DNA from: a virus
Virus record (IMG/VR): IMGVR_UViG_3300027141_000003
Span: 1-64,000 of that record
Strand: one strand, 5' to 3'
DNA length: 64,000 bases
Shown here: one piece after another, positions 6,468-12,439 of the stretch
Layout of the letters: each line of letters opens with the position of its first letter
How positions within the stretch are numbered: the stretch's first letter is position 1
Made by a program: the position numbers and the translations under genes
Notes under the pieces: generated by a model
The model's database searches: none
What the model was told of the DNA's origin: nothing
The model's input: only the letters and a program-made list of their open reading frames with translations

Positions 6468-6614
6468 ATGTCAGATTACAAAGATGGTTTTGATGACGGG
6501 TATAAATTTGCTCGTGAAGAGATTATGGAAAAGTTATCAGAGATTGATATCGCAGACATAGACTCTTGGATCTTAGACCGTCTTTCAGAAATGATCGAAG
6601 GTGGGAAACTATGA
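6468..6614 (+). CDS. Small acidic helical protein, unknown
   Basis: This 48-residue protein begins MSDYKDGFDDGYKFAREE. I choose ATG 6468 behind AAGGAGATAAG rather than the in-frame ATG at 6417, which lies inside the previous gene. The repeated DG-Y/F pattern is common in small actinophage proteins of unknown role. Confidence 0.7.
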   Translation: MSDYKDGFDDGYKFAREEIMEKLSEIDIADIDSWILDRLSEMIEGGKL

Positions 6615-6805
6615 TGGCTGAATGGCTTAAGTGTGATCAATGTGCAGCTCAGGCTATGTGGGAAGCTAAAAAGGATACAGCATCCCTTTATTTCTGTGGC
6701 CACCACAAAAATAAACAGGGCGAGCCACTTGTGGACTGGGCCCAAGAAATGATACAATTGCTTAACTACGAGCAAGAACAACAACTAGAAAAGGCGGAAA
6801 AGTAA
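6611..6805 (+). CDS. Small putative zinc-binding protein
   Basis: This 64-residue protein begins MMAEWLKCDQCAAQAMWE and has CDQC at residues 8-11 and CGHH at 29-32, a possible Cys/His zinc site. The start overlaps the previous stop (ATGA). The C-terminus is a helix rich in Glu and Gln. Confidence 0.7.
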   Translation: MMAEWLKCDQCAAQAMWEAKKDTASLYFCGHHKNKQGEPLVDWAQEMIQLLNYEQEQQLEKAEK

Positions 6806-7209
6806 TGGGAGATAGAGCAAACTTCGTATTCGTGCAGCCAAACGGTCAATCGATTGTTTTGTACGGACACTGGGCTGGACATCAAATGCTACAACGTTTA
6901 GCAGAATCAGCAGTTAAGGCACAGGGCCGTTGGTCGGACCCTTCATATGCAACACGCATTACAATCAGCAATATGATTGGCGAAGGCTGGGCAATGGAGA
7001 CAGGCTGGGGATTATCTGTAAATGAAATTGCAGACAACGAGCACAAGATTCCTGTAATTGATTTTCAGCAACAGACATTTAGTCTTCACGAAGAGGCGCC
7101 GTATTCAGATGAATCTAATAAGATTCGTGGGATGAAGAATGAGGCAATCTTTACACAGGACCTAAGTAACTTCTGTGAGAAGTACTCAGACCAATTGGTT
7201 CGAGTATAA
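6805..7209 (+). CDS. Conserved-looking phage protein, unknown
   Basis: This 134-residue protein begins MGDRANFVFVQPNG and has YGHWAGH near residue 25. The N-terminal pattern (GDRANF, then a short strand pair and YxHW) recurs in many actinophage hypothetical proteins as far as I recall; function unknown. It ends the operon just before a structured RNA. Confidence 0.75.
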   Translation: MGDRANFVFVQPNGQSIVLYGHWAGHQMLQRLAESAVKAQGRWSDPSYATRITISNMIGEGWAMETGWGLSVNEIADNEHKIPVIDFQQQTFSLHEEAPYSDESNKIRGMKNEAIFTQDLSNFCEKYSDQLVRV

Positions 7210-7224
7210 CTAATTAATCTAAAG

Positions 7225-7343
7225 GTGCCTCTATAGTCTTCGCAGGCCAGGGGTTAACTAAAGCATCGGATTTTACTTTCGTTGGTTACCGATAGCAGCC
7301 TTAGTAAAGAACCCTGGATCATTAACGTGTCCAGGGCTTTTTG
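7225..7343 (+). ncRNA. Candidate structured RNA with a switch-like terminator
   Basis: After the operon stop at 7209 the sequence can fold in layers: CCAGGGGTT (7247-7255) with AACCCTGG (7310-7317); ACTAA (7257-7261) with TTAGT (7301-7305); ATCGG (7265-7269) with CCGAT (7289-7293). TTTACT in the inner loop (7272-7277) can also pair with AGTAAA (7303-7308), a possible pseudoknot. AACCCTGG can instead serve the terminator stem at 7312-7336, so two folds exclude each other. This looks like an attenuator or a free small RNA. No known Rfam class is recognised. Confidence 0.6.
7312..7343 (+). terminator. Intrinsic terminator
   Basis: CCCTGGA (7312-7318) pairs with TCCAGGG (7330-7336), followed by CTTTTTG. 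A 7-bp GC-rich stem plus T-run is a standard factor-independent terminator. Confidence 0.8.
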
Positions 7344-7346
7344 CTG

Positions 7347-7406
7347 CCCGCAACAGCTGAGGGGAATAAAGTCTATTTACGGATAACATATATAAATCCT
7401 GGAAAT
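7347..7406 (+). repeat. Operon-boundary element, copy E
   Basis: CCCGCA at 7347, GGGA at 7362, TTTACGG at 7376 and TCCTGGAAAT with GAAAT at 7402-7406. The 14- and 26-bp phases match; the first spacing is one base longer. It begins 3 nt after the terminator T-run. Confidence 0.7.
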
Positions 7407-7470
7407 TGGACATATTGGACATATATCTATCTGATCATAGCTTTTGTGGTGTGAATCACACGATATTGCA

Positions 7471-7500
7471 TAGACAAATGTCAGTGGTCCATTATATAAT
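7471..7500 (+). promoter_or_regulatory. Early promoter 12 with visible -35
   Basis: TAGACA at 7471-7476, TGTCAGTGG from 7479 and TATAAT at 7495-7500. As in promoter 9, the TGTCAG box lies in the spacer. TCAACGAAAGGA precedes ATG 7528. Confidence 0.8.
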
Positions 7501-7527
7501 TAGAACCTATCAACGAAAGGATATAAA

Positions 7528-8319
7528 ATGCCAAATTGGTGTTACAACACATTAACTATCCAAGGACCTAAGTCTGAGGTAGATATGATTAAAGATAGAT
7601 TGAATGCTCCATTTACATTAGCACAAGAGACATATGGTATGGGTGATATTAGTCTTTCAGGATTCCCCACCAAAATTGAACAGGTAAGTTATTCTAATCC
7701 TGTCTTTGCTTTCTTTAATATCCACTCATATAAAGATGAGGGAATTACTGATGAGGAATATGCCTGCCAGCCTTCTCGTGGTAACTATGATATACAAAAT
7801 GACCCTGATTGGTTCCGCAAGTCTGTTGAGTTCGCTAAGACTCAGAAGGATTGGTATTCTTGGAATAATTCTAATTGGGGAACTAAATGGGATGTAGCCG
7901 TCCGTGACGGTGATGAATATCCTGAAACAGAATTGCTTGAATATAAATCAGAAGGTGATGACAACTGGGTTATCTATAAGTATGAGACTGCTTGGTCACC
8001 TGCTGTAACTATCTTAACTAAACTATCTAATCTTGTTCCTAACTGCCTGCTTACTTTAGAGTTTGAGGAAGAGACAGGTTGGGGTGGGGAATATGAGATT
8101 GTTCGTGGTGAAGTAAAAGAACTAGTTGAATATGAAAATCGTTGTAATGAATGTGATTCATATGACACATTGTCTTATTGTGAGAATGACTGCGGTGAAT
8201 TCTGTTCTGAATGCGAGCACGGCTCTTGGAGAGACGAAGAGGCTATGAAAGAATGTCAGACCCATATGCTAACATTACCTATTAAGACCTACACACAGGA
8301 AGAGGCACTAAATGGCTAG
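7528..8319 (+). CDS. DUF1281/YubB-like protein with C-terminal Cys-rich region
   Basis: This 263-residue protein begins MPNWCYNTLTIQGPKSEV, the characteristic start of the DUF1281 (YubB ferredoxin-like) family found on phages and plasmids. Aromatic motifs such as SWNNSNWGTKWD (about residue 111) and the EEETGWGGEYEI stretch also fit that family. Beyond it lies a Cys-rich tail (CNECDSYDTLSYCENDCGEFCSEC), a likely zinc-binding module. Role unknown. It opens a coupled operon of at least five genes. Confidence 0.75.
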   Translation: MPNWCYNTLTIQGPKSEVDMIKDRLNAPFTLAQETYGMGDISLSGFPTKIEQVSYSNPVFAFFNIHSYKDEGITDEEYACQPSRGNYDIQNDPDWFRKSVEFAKTQKDWYSWNNSNWGTKWDVAVRDGDEYPETELLEYKSEGDDNWVIYKYETAWSPAVTILTKLSNLVPNCLLTLEFEEETGWGGEYEIVRGEVKELVEYENRCNECDSYDTLSYCENDCGEFCSECEHGSWRDEEAMKECQTHMLTLPIKTYTQEEALNG

Positions 8320-8536
8320 TTTCTTAGAAGATGTAAATCAAATGGTAATTGACGCTTGCTATCAAGATATAGCAGAACAATTACTTGAAGATTGGATTAA
8401 TAATAATCTTGACGAAGGGCAATATTATGCAGATAAGCAATTTGCTGAAATGTCAGGAGATAAGTTTGTTCAATCTGAATTTAATAAGTTCTATGAACTT
8501 AAAGAGGGAGATGAGGGTTACATTGACATACTATAA
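8312..8536 (+). CDS. Small acidic helical protein, unknown
   Basis: This 74-residue protein overlaps the previous gene by 8 nt and starts behind GAAGAGG. It is acidic and likely all-helical (DVNQMVIDACYQDIAEQLLE). No family recognised. Confidence 0.7.
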   Translation: MASFLEDVNQMVIDACYQDIAEQLLEDWINNNLDEGQYYADKQFAEMSGDKFVQSEFNKFYELKEGDEGYIDIL

Positions 8537-8693
8537 CTTTGTAATTAGATTACACGGTGCAGTTGGCGCTAATAGCGAACAAGAAGCAATTGAGAAAATC
8601 AATGGACACTTAGATGACCTAGGTGATGTTGAAAGTATTATTAAGTATGACTTAGGTTGGCCTGAGACATCTTGGGAATTGGAGGAAGCATAA
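8511..8693 (+). CDS. Small protein, unknown
   Basis: This 60-residue protein begins MRVTLTYYNFVIRLHGAVGA. The frame is open further upstream, but that part overlaps the previous gene; ATG 8511 behind AGAGGGAG is the sensible start. It has an N-terminal strand followed by EQEAIEKINGHL, like small domains that read as strand-helix. Unknown. Confidence 0.65.
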   Translation: MRVTLTYYNFVIRLHGAVGANSEQEAIEKINGHLDDLGDVESIIKYDLGWPETSWELEEA

Positions 8694-8875
8694 TGTTAGG
8701 ATATACGGAATCTGATCTAAATAGGATGATTAATGCTATACACGATTCAAAGCTTTTTTATCTTAGGACCCCGTCAGATTTAATGGACAAGGAGCCTTTG
8801 AGGAAAGACTTGGAAGACGCTGTTAGTTTCTTGCAAGGTTTGTGGGCGGAGGGTTACTTTGACTACACAAACTAA
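8693..8875 (+). CDS. Small helical protein, unknown
   Basis: This 60-residue protein begins MLGYTESDLNRMINAIHDSK. The ATG at 8693 overlaps the previous stop as TAATG and follows GGAGGA, which decides against the earlier in-frame ATG. It is likely a small helical bundle. Unknown. Confidence 0.7.
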   Translation: MLGYTESDLNRMINAIHDSKLFYLRTPSDLMDKEPLRKDLEDAVSFLQGLWAEGYFDYTN

Positions 8876-9044
8876 ATCTAGTAAGTTCATAGAGTATATG
8901 AAGATACATCTAATTAGTCTTAACCAGGACTTAGAGGGTGATTATAATGTTCAATCTAAGATTAATATCCAGGGACAAATTATGGCAACCGAACATTTAT
9001 TGTCAGTGGCGACTGATATAATGAATGAAAACGAAAGGGTCTAA
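8859..9044 (+). CDS. Small helical protein starting with TTG; promoter in its 3' end
   Basis: This 61-residue protein starts at TTG 8859, 6 nt after a strong GGAGG site, and overlaps the previous gene. It is helical with an amphipathic middle. The last 14 codons (LSVATDIMNENERV) are also promoter 13 and the ribosome-binding site of the next gene. Function unknown. Confidence 0.6.
   Translation: MTTQTKSSKFIEYMKIHLISLNQDLEGDYNVQSKINIQGQIMATEHLLSVATDIMNENERV
9001..9022 (+). promoter_or_regulatory. Early promoter 13, inside a gene's 3' end
   Basis: TGTCAGTGG starts at 9001 and TATAAT at 9017. AAACGAAAGGG follows and leads to ATG 9046. Confidence 0.72.
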
Positions 9045-9045
9045 T

Positions 9046-9324
9046 ATGGAAACTCTATATAAGGATGATGAACTTCCTTTGCACCTCCAGCGTTTAGTTG
9101 ACGCAGGTGTTAATGGATTAGATATAATGCACGGCGAACTAAAGAATCTAATGTTGATTGCCGAAGAGCAATTGGCTTGGGCTCAGGCAATTGAAGATGA
9201 GACCGAAGAGGCAATGGATTCAATGGCACGTACAGAGGCGGAAGGACGACTAGATACTCTAGTTGAACTATATAAACTAACATATGCTTTATCATTTGCG
9301 ATTGGAGCACGTAATGAAGCCTGA
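9046..9324 (+). CDS. Helical protein, unknown
   Basis: This 92-residue protein begins METLYKDDELPLHLQRL. ATG 9046 follows ACGAAAGGG; the earlier in-frame ATG lies in the promoter. The whole chain is predicted helical and acidic (EEQLAWAQAIEDETEEAMD). No family recognised. Confidence 0.7.
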   Translation: METLYKDDELPLHLQRLVDAGVNGLDIMHGELKNLMLIAEEQLAWAQAIEDETEEAMDSMARTEAEGRLDTLVELYKLTYALSFAIGARNEA

Positions 9325-9634
9325 AGATAAAGATAAACTAAACGAATGTTTGGCTATTCTAGATAAGACGGACCTAGGTCTATCCTTAGTTTGGCTATGG
9401 ACTTGGTCTACCATTAACAACATATTTGAGGATGAGACGTACAGGCAGAACTGCACCATAGATGAGATGTGGGACCACCTCTGTGAGGCTGTAGAGGCGG
9501 GCCAGGGCTTCTCTCTGGAGTACGGGGCAGAACAGCACAATGATGACGTCCTTGACTGGATGTTAAGCCGTGACTACATTGTTGACTCAATGTTTGAAGA
9601 AGAGGAAGAGGAGGAAGAAGATGAAGATGAGTGA
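9314..9634 (+). CDS. Protein with poly-Glu tail, unknown
   Basis: This 106-residue protein overlaps the previous gene by 11 nt, starting MKPEDKDKLNECLAIL. Its C-terminus is an uninterrupted acidic run (MFEEEEEEEEDEDE), which on the DNA level is the purine-rich ribosome-binding region of the next gene. An acidic tail can mimic DNA, but this is only a possibility. Confidence 0.7.
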   Translation: MKPEDKDKLNECLAILDKTDLGLSLVWLWTWSTINNIFEDETYRQNCTIDEMWDHLCEAVEAGQGFSLEYGAEQHNDDVLDWMLSRDYIVDSMFEEEEEEEEDEDE

Positions 9635-9758
9635 CACCTACATCAATGATCAGTTAAGTAAGGCCCAAGCTTTGTTATGGTCTGGATCTCTACACGAGGT
9701 AGACGAAGCACATAACATTGTATCTAATCTAATACAAGATAGGTTGGGCAATGAGTAA
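9627..9758 (+). CDS. Short helical protein, unknown
   Basis: This 43-residue protein begins MSDTYINDQLSKAQALL and overlaps the acidic tail of the previous gene. The purine-rich tract upstream acts as its ribosome-binding site. An in-frame ATG two codons earlier (9621) is also possible. Confidence 0.6.
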   Translation: MSDTYINDQLSKAQALLWSGSLHEVDEAHNIVSNLIQDRLGNE

Positions 9759-9918
9759 ATATAAAGTAAAGATAGAGATAGTAGGGGGAGTCCCATATGT
9801 TCTTGAATGCCCACCTGAAGTAGATGTTGAGATTAAACAGGTTAATCATTGGCAGAGGTGGCGTGAACAACAAAAACTAATTAAAGATAAGTTGGTAAAG
9901 GAAGGAGGGCAAAAATGA
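9751..9918 (+). CDS. Short basic protein, unknown
   Basis: This 55-residue protein begins MSKYKVKIEIVGGVPYVLE and has an N-terminal strand pair and a basic C-terminal helix (WQRWREQQKLIKDKLVKEG). It overlaps both neighbours. No family recognised. Confidence 0.6.
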   Translation: MSKYKVKIEIVGGVPYVLECPPEVDVEIKQVNHWQRWREQQKLIKDKLVKEGGQK

Positions 9919-10148
9919 CTCATTATGAGCCGAGCTTAGAAATCCTGGAAGTTGAGTATTCTTGTAGTCCAGGAGGAATTGATCTATTTGAAGTCTATGA
10001 TAAATCTGATATACCTTTATCTGTCCCAATATATGAGACAGAGAACTTGACCGATGCGGTCCTATTCTGTTACAATTTAGGTAAAGACTTTACTGTCAGG
10101 ACATTAGCGGAATGGAATGAAAGGGAGTTGGAGTATGCCTCTATATAG
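9915..10148 (+). CDS. Small acidic protein, unknown
   Basis: This 77-residue protein begins MTHYEPSLEILEVEYSC. It starts by ATGA overlap behind GGAGGG. The sequence is beta-rich and acidic. Unknown. Confidence 0.7.
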   Translation: MTHYEPSLEILEVEYSCSPGGIDLFEVYDKSDIPLSVPIYETENLTDAVLFCYNLGKDFTVRTLAEWNERELEYASI

Positions 10149-10335
10149 AGTGTTTGGTACCAAGTATAAAAACTACTACACAATTGTTTCGGCTGCCGAC
10201 GAATATCAAGCAGCGGAGATTGCAAACCTGCGTCCAGAAACTGATTGGGACGCAATTGTTACGGATGACGTCATTGAGGCGACAGACGTATTCTTAGATG
10301 AAGATACCGAGATAGATTTAAATCTCAACATATAG
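10135..10335 (+). CDS. Small acidic protein, unknown
   Basis: This 66-residue protein begins MPLYRVFGTKYKNYYT. ATG 10135 lies 4 nt after a GGAG site and overlaps the previous gene; the earlier in-frame ATG would overlap more. The N-terminus looks like a strand (YRVFGTKYKNYYTIVSA) followed by a helix, then an acidic tail (LDEDTEIDLNLNI). Confidence 0.7.
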   Translation: MPLYRVFGTKYKNYYTIVSAADEYQAAEIANLRPETDWDAIVTDDVIEATDVFLDEDTEIDLNLNI

Positions 10336-10343
10336 GCGGAAAG

Positions 10344-10375
10344 CTATTTACAATTTCGTAAATAGTTGATATAAT
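10344..10375 (+). promoter_or_regulatory. Strong promoter with palindromic operator
   Basis: TTTACA (10347-10352), a 17-bp spacer and TATAAT (10370-10375) form a near-consensus promoter. CTATTTAC (10344-10351) and GTAAATAG (10358-10365) make a perfect 8-bp inverted repeat across the -35 box, as a repressor site would. CTATTTACG is also the core of the boundary elements. Confidence 0.75.
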
Positions 10376-10407
10376 AAATATAAACATCTCTTGAAAGGGG
10401 ATCTAAA

Positions 10408-10554
10408 ATGGCAACAAAGCGTGAATATCTAAAGTCACAAGGAATTACAGTTGGCCTACGTGGGCGCTTCTCAGCTGCAGCAGTAAAAGCTCTATCAGAT
10501 GCACAGACCAAGGGCATCACATTCGAGGCGGAAACAAAGTCAGCAAAGAAGTAA
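10408..10554 (+). CDS. Lsr2-tail-like DNA-binding peptide
   Basis: This 48-residue protein (MATKREYLKSQGITVGLRGR then FSAAAVKALSDA) resembles the C-terminal DNA-binding module of Lsr2, the actinobacterial AT-rich DNA-binding nucleoid protein, in which a short helix, a G-x-R-G-R turn and a second helix bind the minor groove. Here the turn is GLRGRF. It would be a minimal one-domain form. Phage Lsr2 homologues can counter host silencing; that role is inference. It has a strong promoter with an operator and a GAAAGGGG ribosome-binding site. Confidence 0.6.
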   Translation: MATKREYLKSQGITVGLRGRFSAAAVKALSDAQTKGITFEAETKSAKK

Positions 10555-10589
10555 CTAATCTATTGTACGATCACGAGGGGCTGGCTAAA

Positions 10590-10611
10590 TGTCAGTCCTT
10601 CGTGCTATAAT
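10590..10611 (+). promoter_or_regulatory. Early promoter 14
   Basis: TGTCAGTCC starts at 10590 and TATAAT at 10606 with TGC in front. A GAGGCGGA tract precedes ATG 10638 instead of the usual AACGAAAGG. Confidence 0.7.
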
Positions 10612-10637
10612 CAAAGGTCATAGAGAAGAGGCGGAAT

Positions 10638-11048
10638 ATGAAAACCAAAGAAGAGCAAATCGGAGAACTTCTAGCAAATTCAGTAGAAGACCATTTCTTC
10701 AACCCTGCCGCTTTAGGCAGGTATCTAGCAGACCAACCGACATACACCTTAGACCGTGTTATGGAGGTAGTAGCGTGGGTTATAGAGAAGCAGGCAAGAC
10801 GATATGACCGAGAACTGGAAACGGGTGGGGCGATATCAGAAGGTCTTGCTATTGCTTCTAAGTTAGACTTAGTTATAGATAAGATAAGTCGGGAGAATGA
10901 ACTAAAGAATGTCAAATTGCCTATGACTCCAAATCAAAGGCGGGCGTTCATAAAGAGTCTCCCTAAAGAACAAGAACAATCATATAGATACTCTTGGCTA
11001 CACGAAACAAATAATCAATCTAATACATTTGTAAACCAGGGAATGTAA
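10638..11048 (+). CDS. Helical protein, last gene of the plus-strand block
   Basis: This 136-residue protein begins MKTKEEQIGELLANSV. It is predicted mainly helical with a basic stretch (NQRRAFIKSLPKEQEQ) near residue 100. No family recognised. It ends 28 nt before the DnaA-box-like sites and terminator of the convergence zone. Confidence 0.75.
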   Translation: MKTKEEQIGELLANSVEDHFFNPAALGRYLADQPTYTLDRVMEVVAWVIEKQARRYDRELETGGAISEGLAIASKLDLVIDKISRENELKNVKLPMTPNQRRAFIKSLPKEQEQSYRYSWLHETNNQSNTFVNQGM

Positions 11049-11076
11049 ATCTAAATAGATCTAATATAGCCCAGAA

Positions 11077-11097
11077 TTATCCACAGGTTTATCCACA
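11077..11097 (+). repeat. Two tandem DnaA-box-like sites
   Basis: TTATCCACA occurs at 11077-11085 and again at 11089-11097 in the same orientation, 12 bp apart. This is identical to the high-affinity bacterial DnaA box. Confidence 0.6.
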
Positions 11098-11113
11098 GCC
11101 TGTGGATTTTTTT
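11091..11113 (+). terminator. Intrinsic terminator of the plus-strand block
   Basis: ATCCACA (11091-11097), GCC loop, TGTGGAT (11101-11107) and a run of seven T to 11113. It overlaps the second DnaA-box-like site. Confidence 0.75.
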
Positions 11114-11124
11114 GTGAAAAAAAT

Positions 11125-11389
11125 GTGGGCCGAATTTTCCATTTACGACACATGAAAAAAAGTCCCTGAAATTGTGGGCCATATATTCCATTTACGACGA
11201 GCTATAAAAAATCCCTCAAATTCTAGGAAAAAGTATATCTAATCTAATATAATGTATATGGAATCATAGAGAACATATAATGAATCTGGCATAATATACC
11301 CAGAATTGGTCAAAATTTTTCTATAGAAATCTATTGACAATGTGGGCCAAATATGCTATTTACGAGGCTATTGACAGGATCCCTGAAAT
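11125..11389 (+). repeat. Three short boundary elements (copies F, G, H)
   Basis: GTGGGCC starts at 11125, 11174 and 11342. In each copy GGCC is 14 bp before TTTACGA (11142, 11191, 11359) and TCCCT follows 21 bp later (11163, 11212, 11380). The CCCGCAG arm of copies A-E is absent. No gene lies between these copies. Confidence 0.75.
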
Positions 11390-11720
11390 ATGATAGGCAT
11401 ATGGGGTCTATGTGGAGCAAAATGGATTAAAATGGGGGCTTATGGAGCCCTGCCCAATTACACATATAACTAAATAGATATAATATAATAGTAATTGCTA
11501 TAGAATTAGTAGTAATTATTCTGGTAGATCATCTCTAGAATATGCCAAATAAGGCTCTAGGAGGCTATATGAGAGGTGTTTAAATGCGGGGGGGATATAG
11601 GAGTGCTCTACTTGCAGATACTGCAATTCCTTGAGCGATATAGCTCCACTAGTGAGGATACTATGGCAATGGCTGATATACCTAACATTAGATAGATCCA
11701 GTATACGTACCAGATAGCCA

Positions 11721-11909
11721 TTATTTACACAACATACAGTAGAAAGGATTTCTCATATGATCTTTATGGATCACAAGGGTCTGAGCACATTTAGAGCATA
11801 CAGCATCTATATAATCTGTCTCTCTTTTGGGTATATTGACCTTTGGGTTTCTTGTATAGTATAGCTTGGTTATATACCATGTAATGGCTATTAGTAGTAG
11901 TTCTATCAT
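11721..11909 (-). CDS. Small membrane-anchored zinc-ribbon protein
   Basis: This 62-residue protein has an N-terminal hydrophobic helix (MIELLLIAITWYITKLYY) followed by a CSKC...CMLC pair (about residues 38 and 58) that can bind zinc. It is the last gene of the minus-strand block. It is probably anchored in the membrane with the zinc knuckle in the cytoplasm. Function unknown. Confidence 0.65.
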   Translation of the reverse strand: MIELLLIAITWYITKLYYTRNPKVNIPKRETDYIDAVCSKCAQTLVIHKDHMRNPFYCMLCK

Positions 11910-11921
11910 CGGTTCCCGCCC

Positions 11922-12143
11922 TTATCTATTTGGTCCCATAAATGGGGTTATTCTACTTTTACGACTACCCTTATAGCCGTCATCAAAATCTTTTAGTTCA
12001 TCATACCCATATCCTGCATTATTTAGATCTGGTTGGGGATTGGGCATATCATCGCCCATAGCACCACAATTAAAGCATGTAATTTGACCATCAAGGTCTA
12101 GTTGATAGTCACATCCATATTTAGTACAAATGGCATCGCTCAT
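11922..12143 (-). CDS. Small zinc-ribbon protein
   Basis: This 73-residue protein has CTKYGC (residues 6-11) and CFNC (about 23-26), a likely zinc ribbon, then an acidic linker and a basic C-terminus (KGSRKSRITPFMGPNR). Its start abuts the stop of the preceding gene. Unknown role. Confidence 0.65.
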   Translation of the reverse strand: MSDAICTKYGCDYQLDLDGQITCFNCGAMGDDMPNPQPDLNNAGYGYDELKDFDDGYKGSRKSRITPFMGPNR

Positions 12144-12353
12144 TTAATACCCTCCCATACATTCATTACGAGTATGATATAGCCTGATCTTATTCATAAT
12201 CTTCTTACTAGGAGCATATAGCTCTTCCCCACAGCAAGCAGTTTTTAGATGCCATTCTCTGGCAAAGAAGTCATACTTCATGCCCTTGAATTTGGCATAC
12301 TTGATTGCTACAAATGTAGCAAATGGATCAGGTATCTCTAGGTTCTGAATCAT
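12144..12353 (-). CDS. Small Cys-containing protein, leaderless
   Basis: This 69-residue protein begins MIQNLEIPDPFATFVAIKYA and has TACCGEE near residue 38 and a late Cys near residue 65. Its ATG is only 6 nt after a TATAAT box, with no ribosome-binding site, so it is probably translated from a leaderless mRNA. Function unknown. Confidence 0.65.
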   Translation of the reverse strand: MIQNLEIPDPFATFVAIKYAKFKGMKYDFFAREWHLKTACCGEELYAPSKKIMNKIRLYHTRNECMGGY

Positions 12354-12359
12354 ATAGTA

Positions 12360-12388
12360 ATTATACTATATCTGTCAGGTACTGACAA
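12360..12388 (-). promoter_or_regulatory. Leftward promoter with palindromic operator
   Basis: On the minus strand TTGTCA (12388-12383), a 17-bp spacer and TATAAT (12365-12360). TGTCAG and CTGACA (12373-12378, 12382-12387) form a 6-bp inverted repeat with a 3-nt centre that overlaps the -35 box. The half-site TGTCAG is the same word as in the early promoters. Confidence 0.75.
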
Positions 12389-12399
12389 GGGGGTTCTTA

Positions 12400-12421
12400 C
12401 CGCCGCACTTTTTCACTATTC
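12400..12421 (-). repeat. Short repeat, copy 1 (CCGCCGCACTTTT type)
   Basis: CCGCCGCACTTTTTCACTAT continues to 12421 and recurs at 13706-13731 with a four-base insertion. Both copies are between minus-strand genes. Confidence 0.5.
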
Positions 12422-12439
12422 GGGCCTATATAGTACTAT

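Larger units (their letters stand above)
11049..11720. other. Non-coding convergence zone, candidate replication-control region
   Basis: No coding frame is supported over 672 bp. The plus-strand genes end at its left edge and the minus-strand genes at its right edge. It holds two direct TTATCCACA sites, a terminator, three short boundary elements (11125-11174, 11174-11223, 11342-11389), a small GGGCT/AGCCC hairpin (11436-11450), a TTGCAG/CTGCAA inverted repeat (11612-11626) and very AT-rich DNA with repeated TCTAATATA-like words. This could be an origin or only a convergence spacer. Confidence 0.6.

Noticed and set aside
11431-11450. Small GGGCT/AGCCC hairpin in the convergence zone as a terminator
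   Set aside because: Stem of five base pairs without a T-run; weaker than the terminator at 11091-11113.
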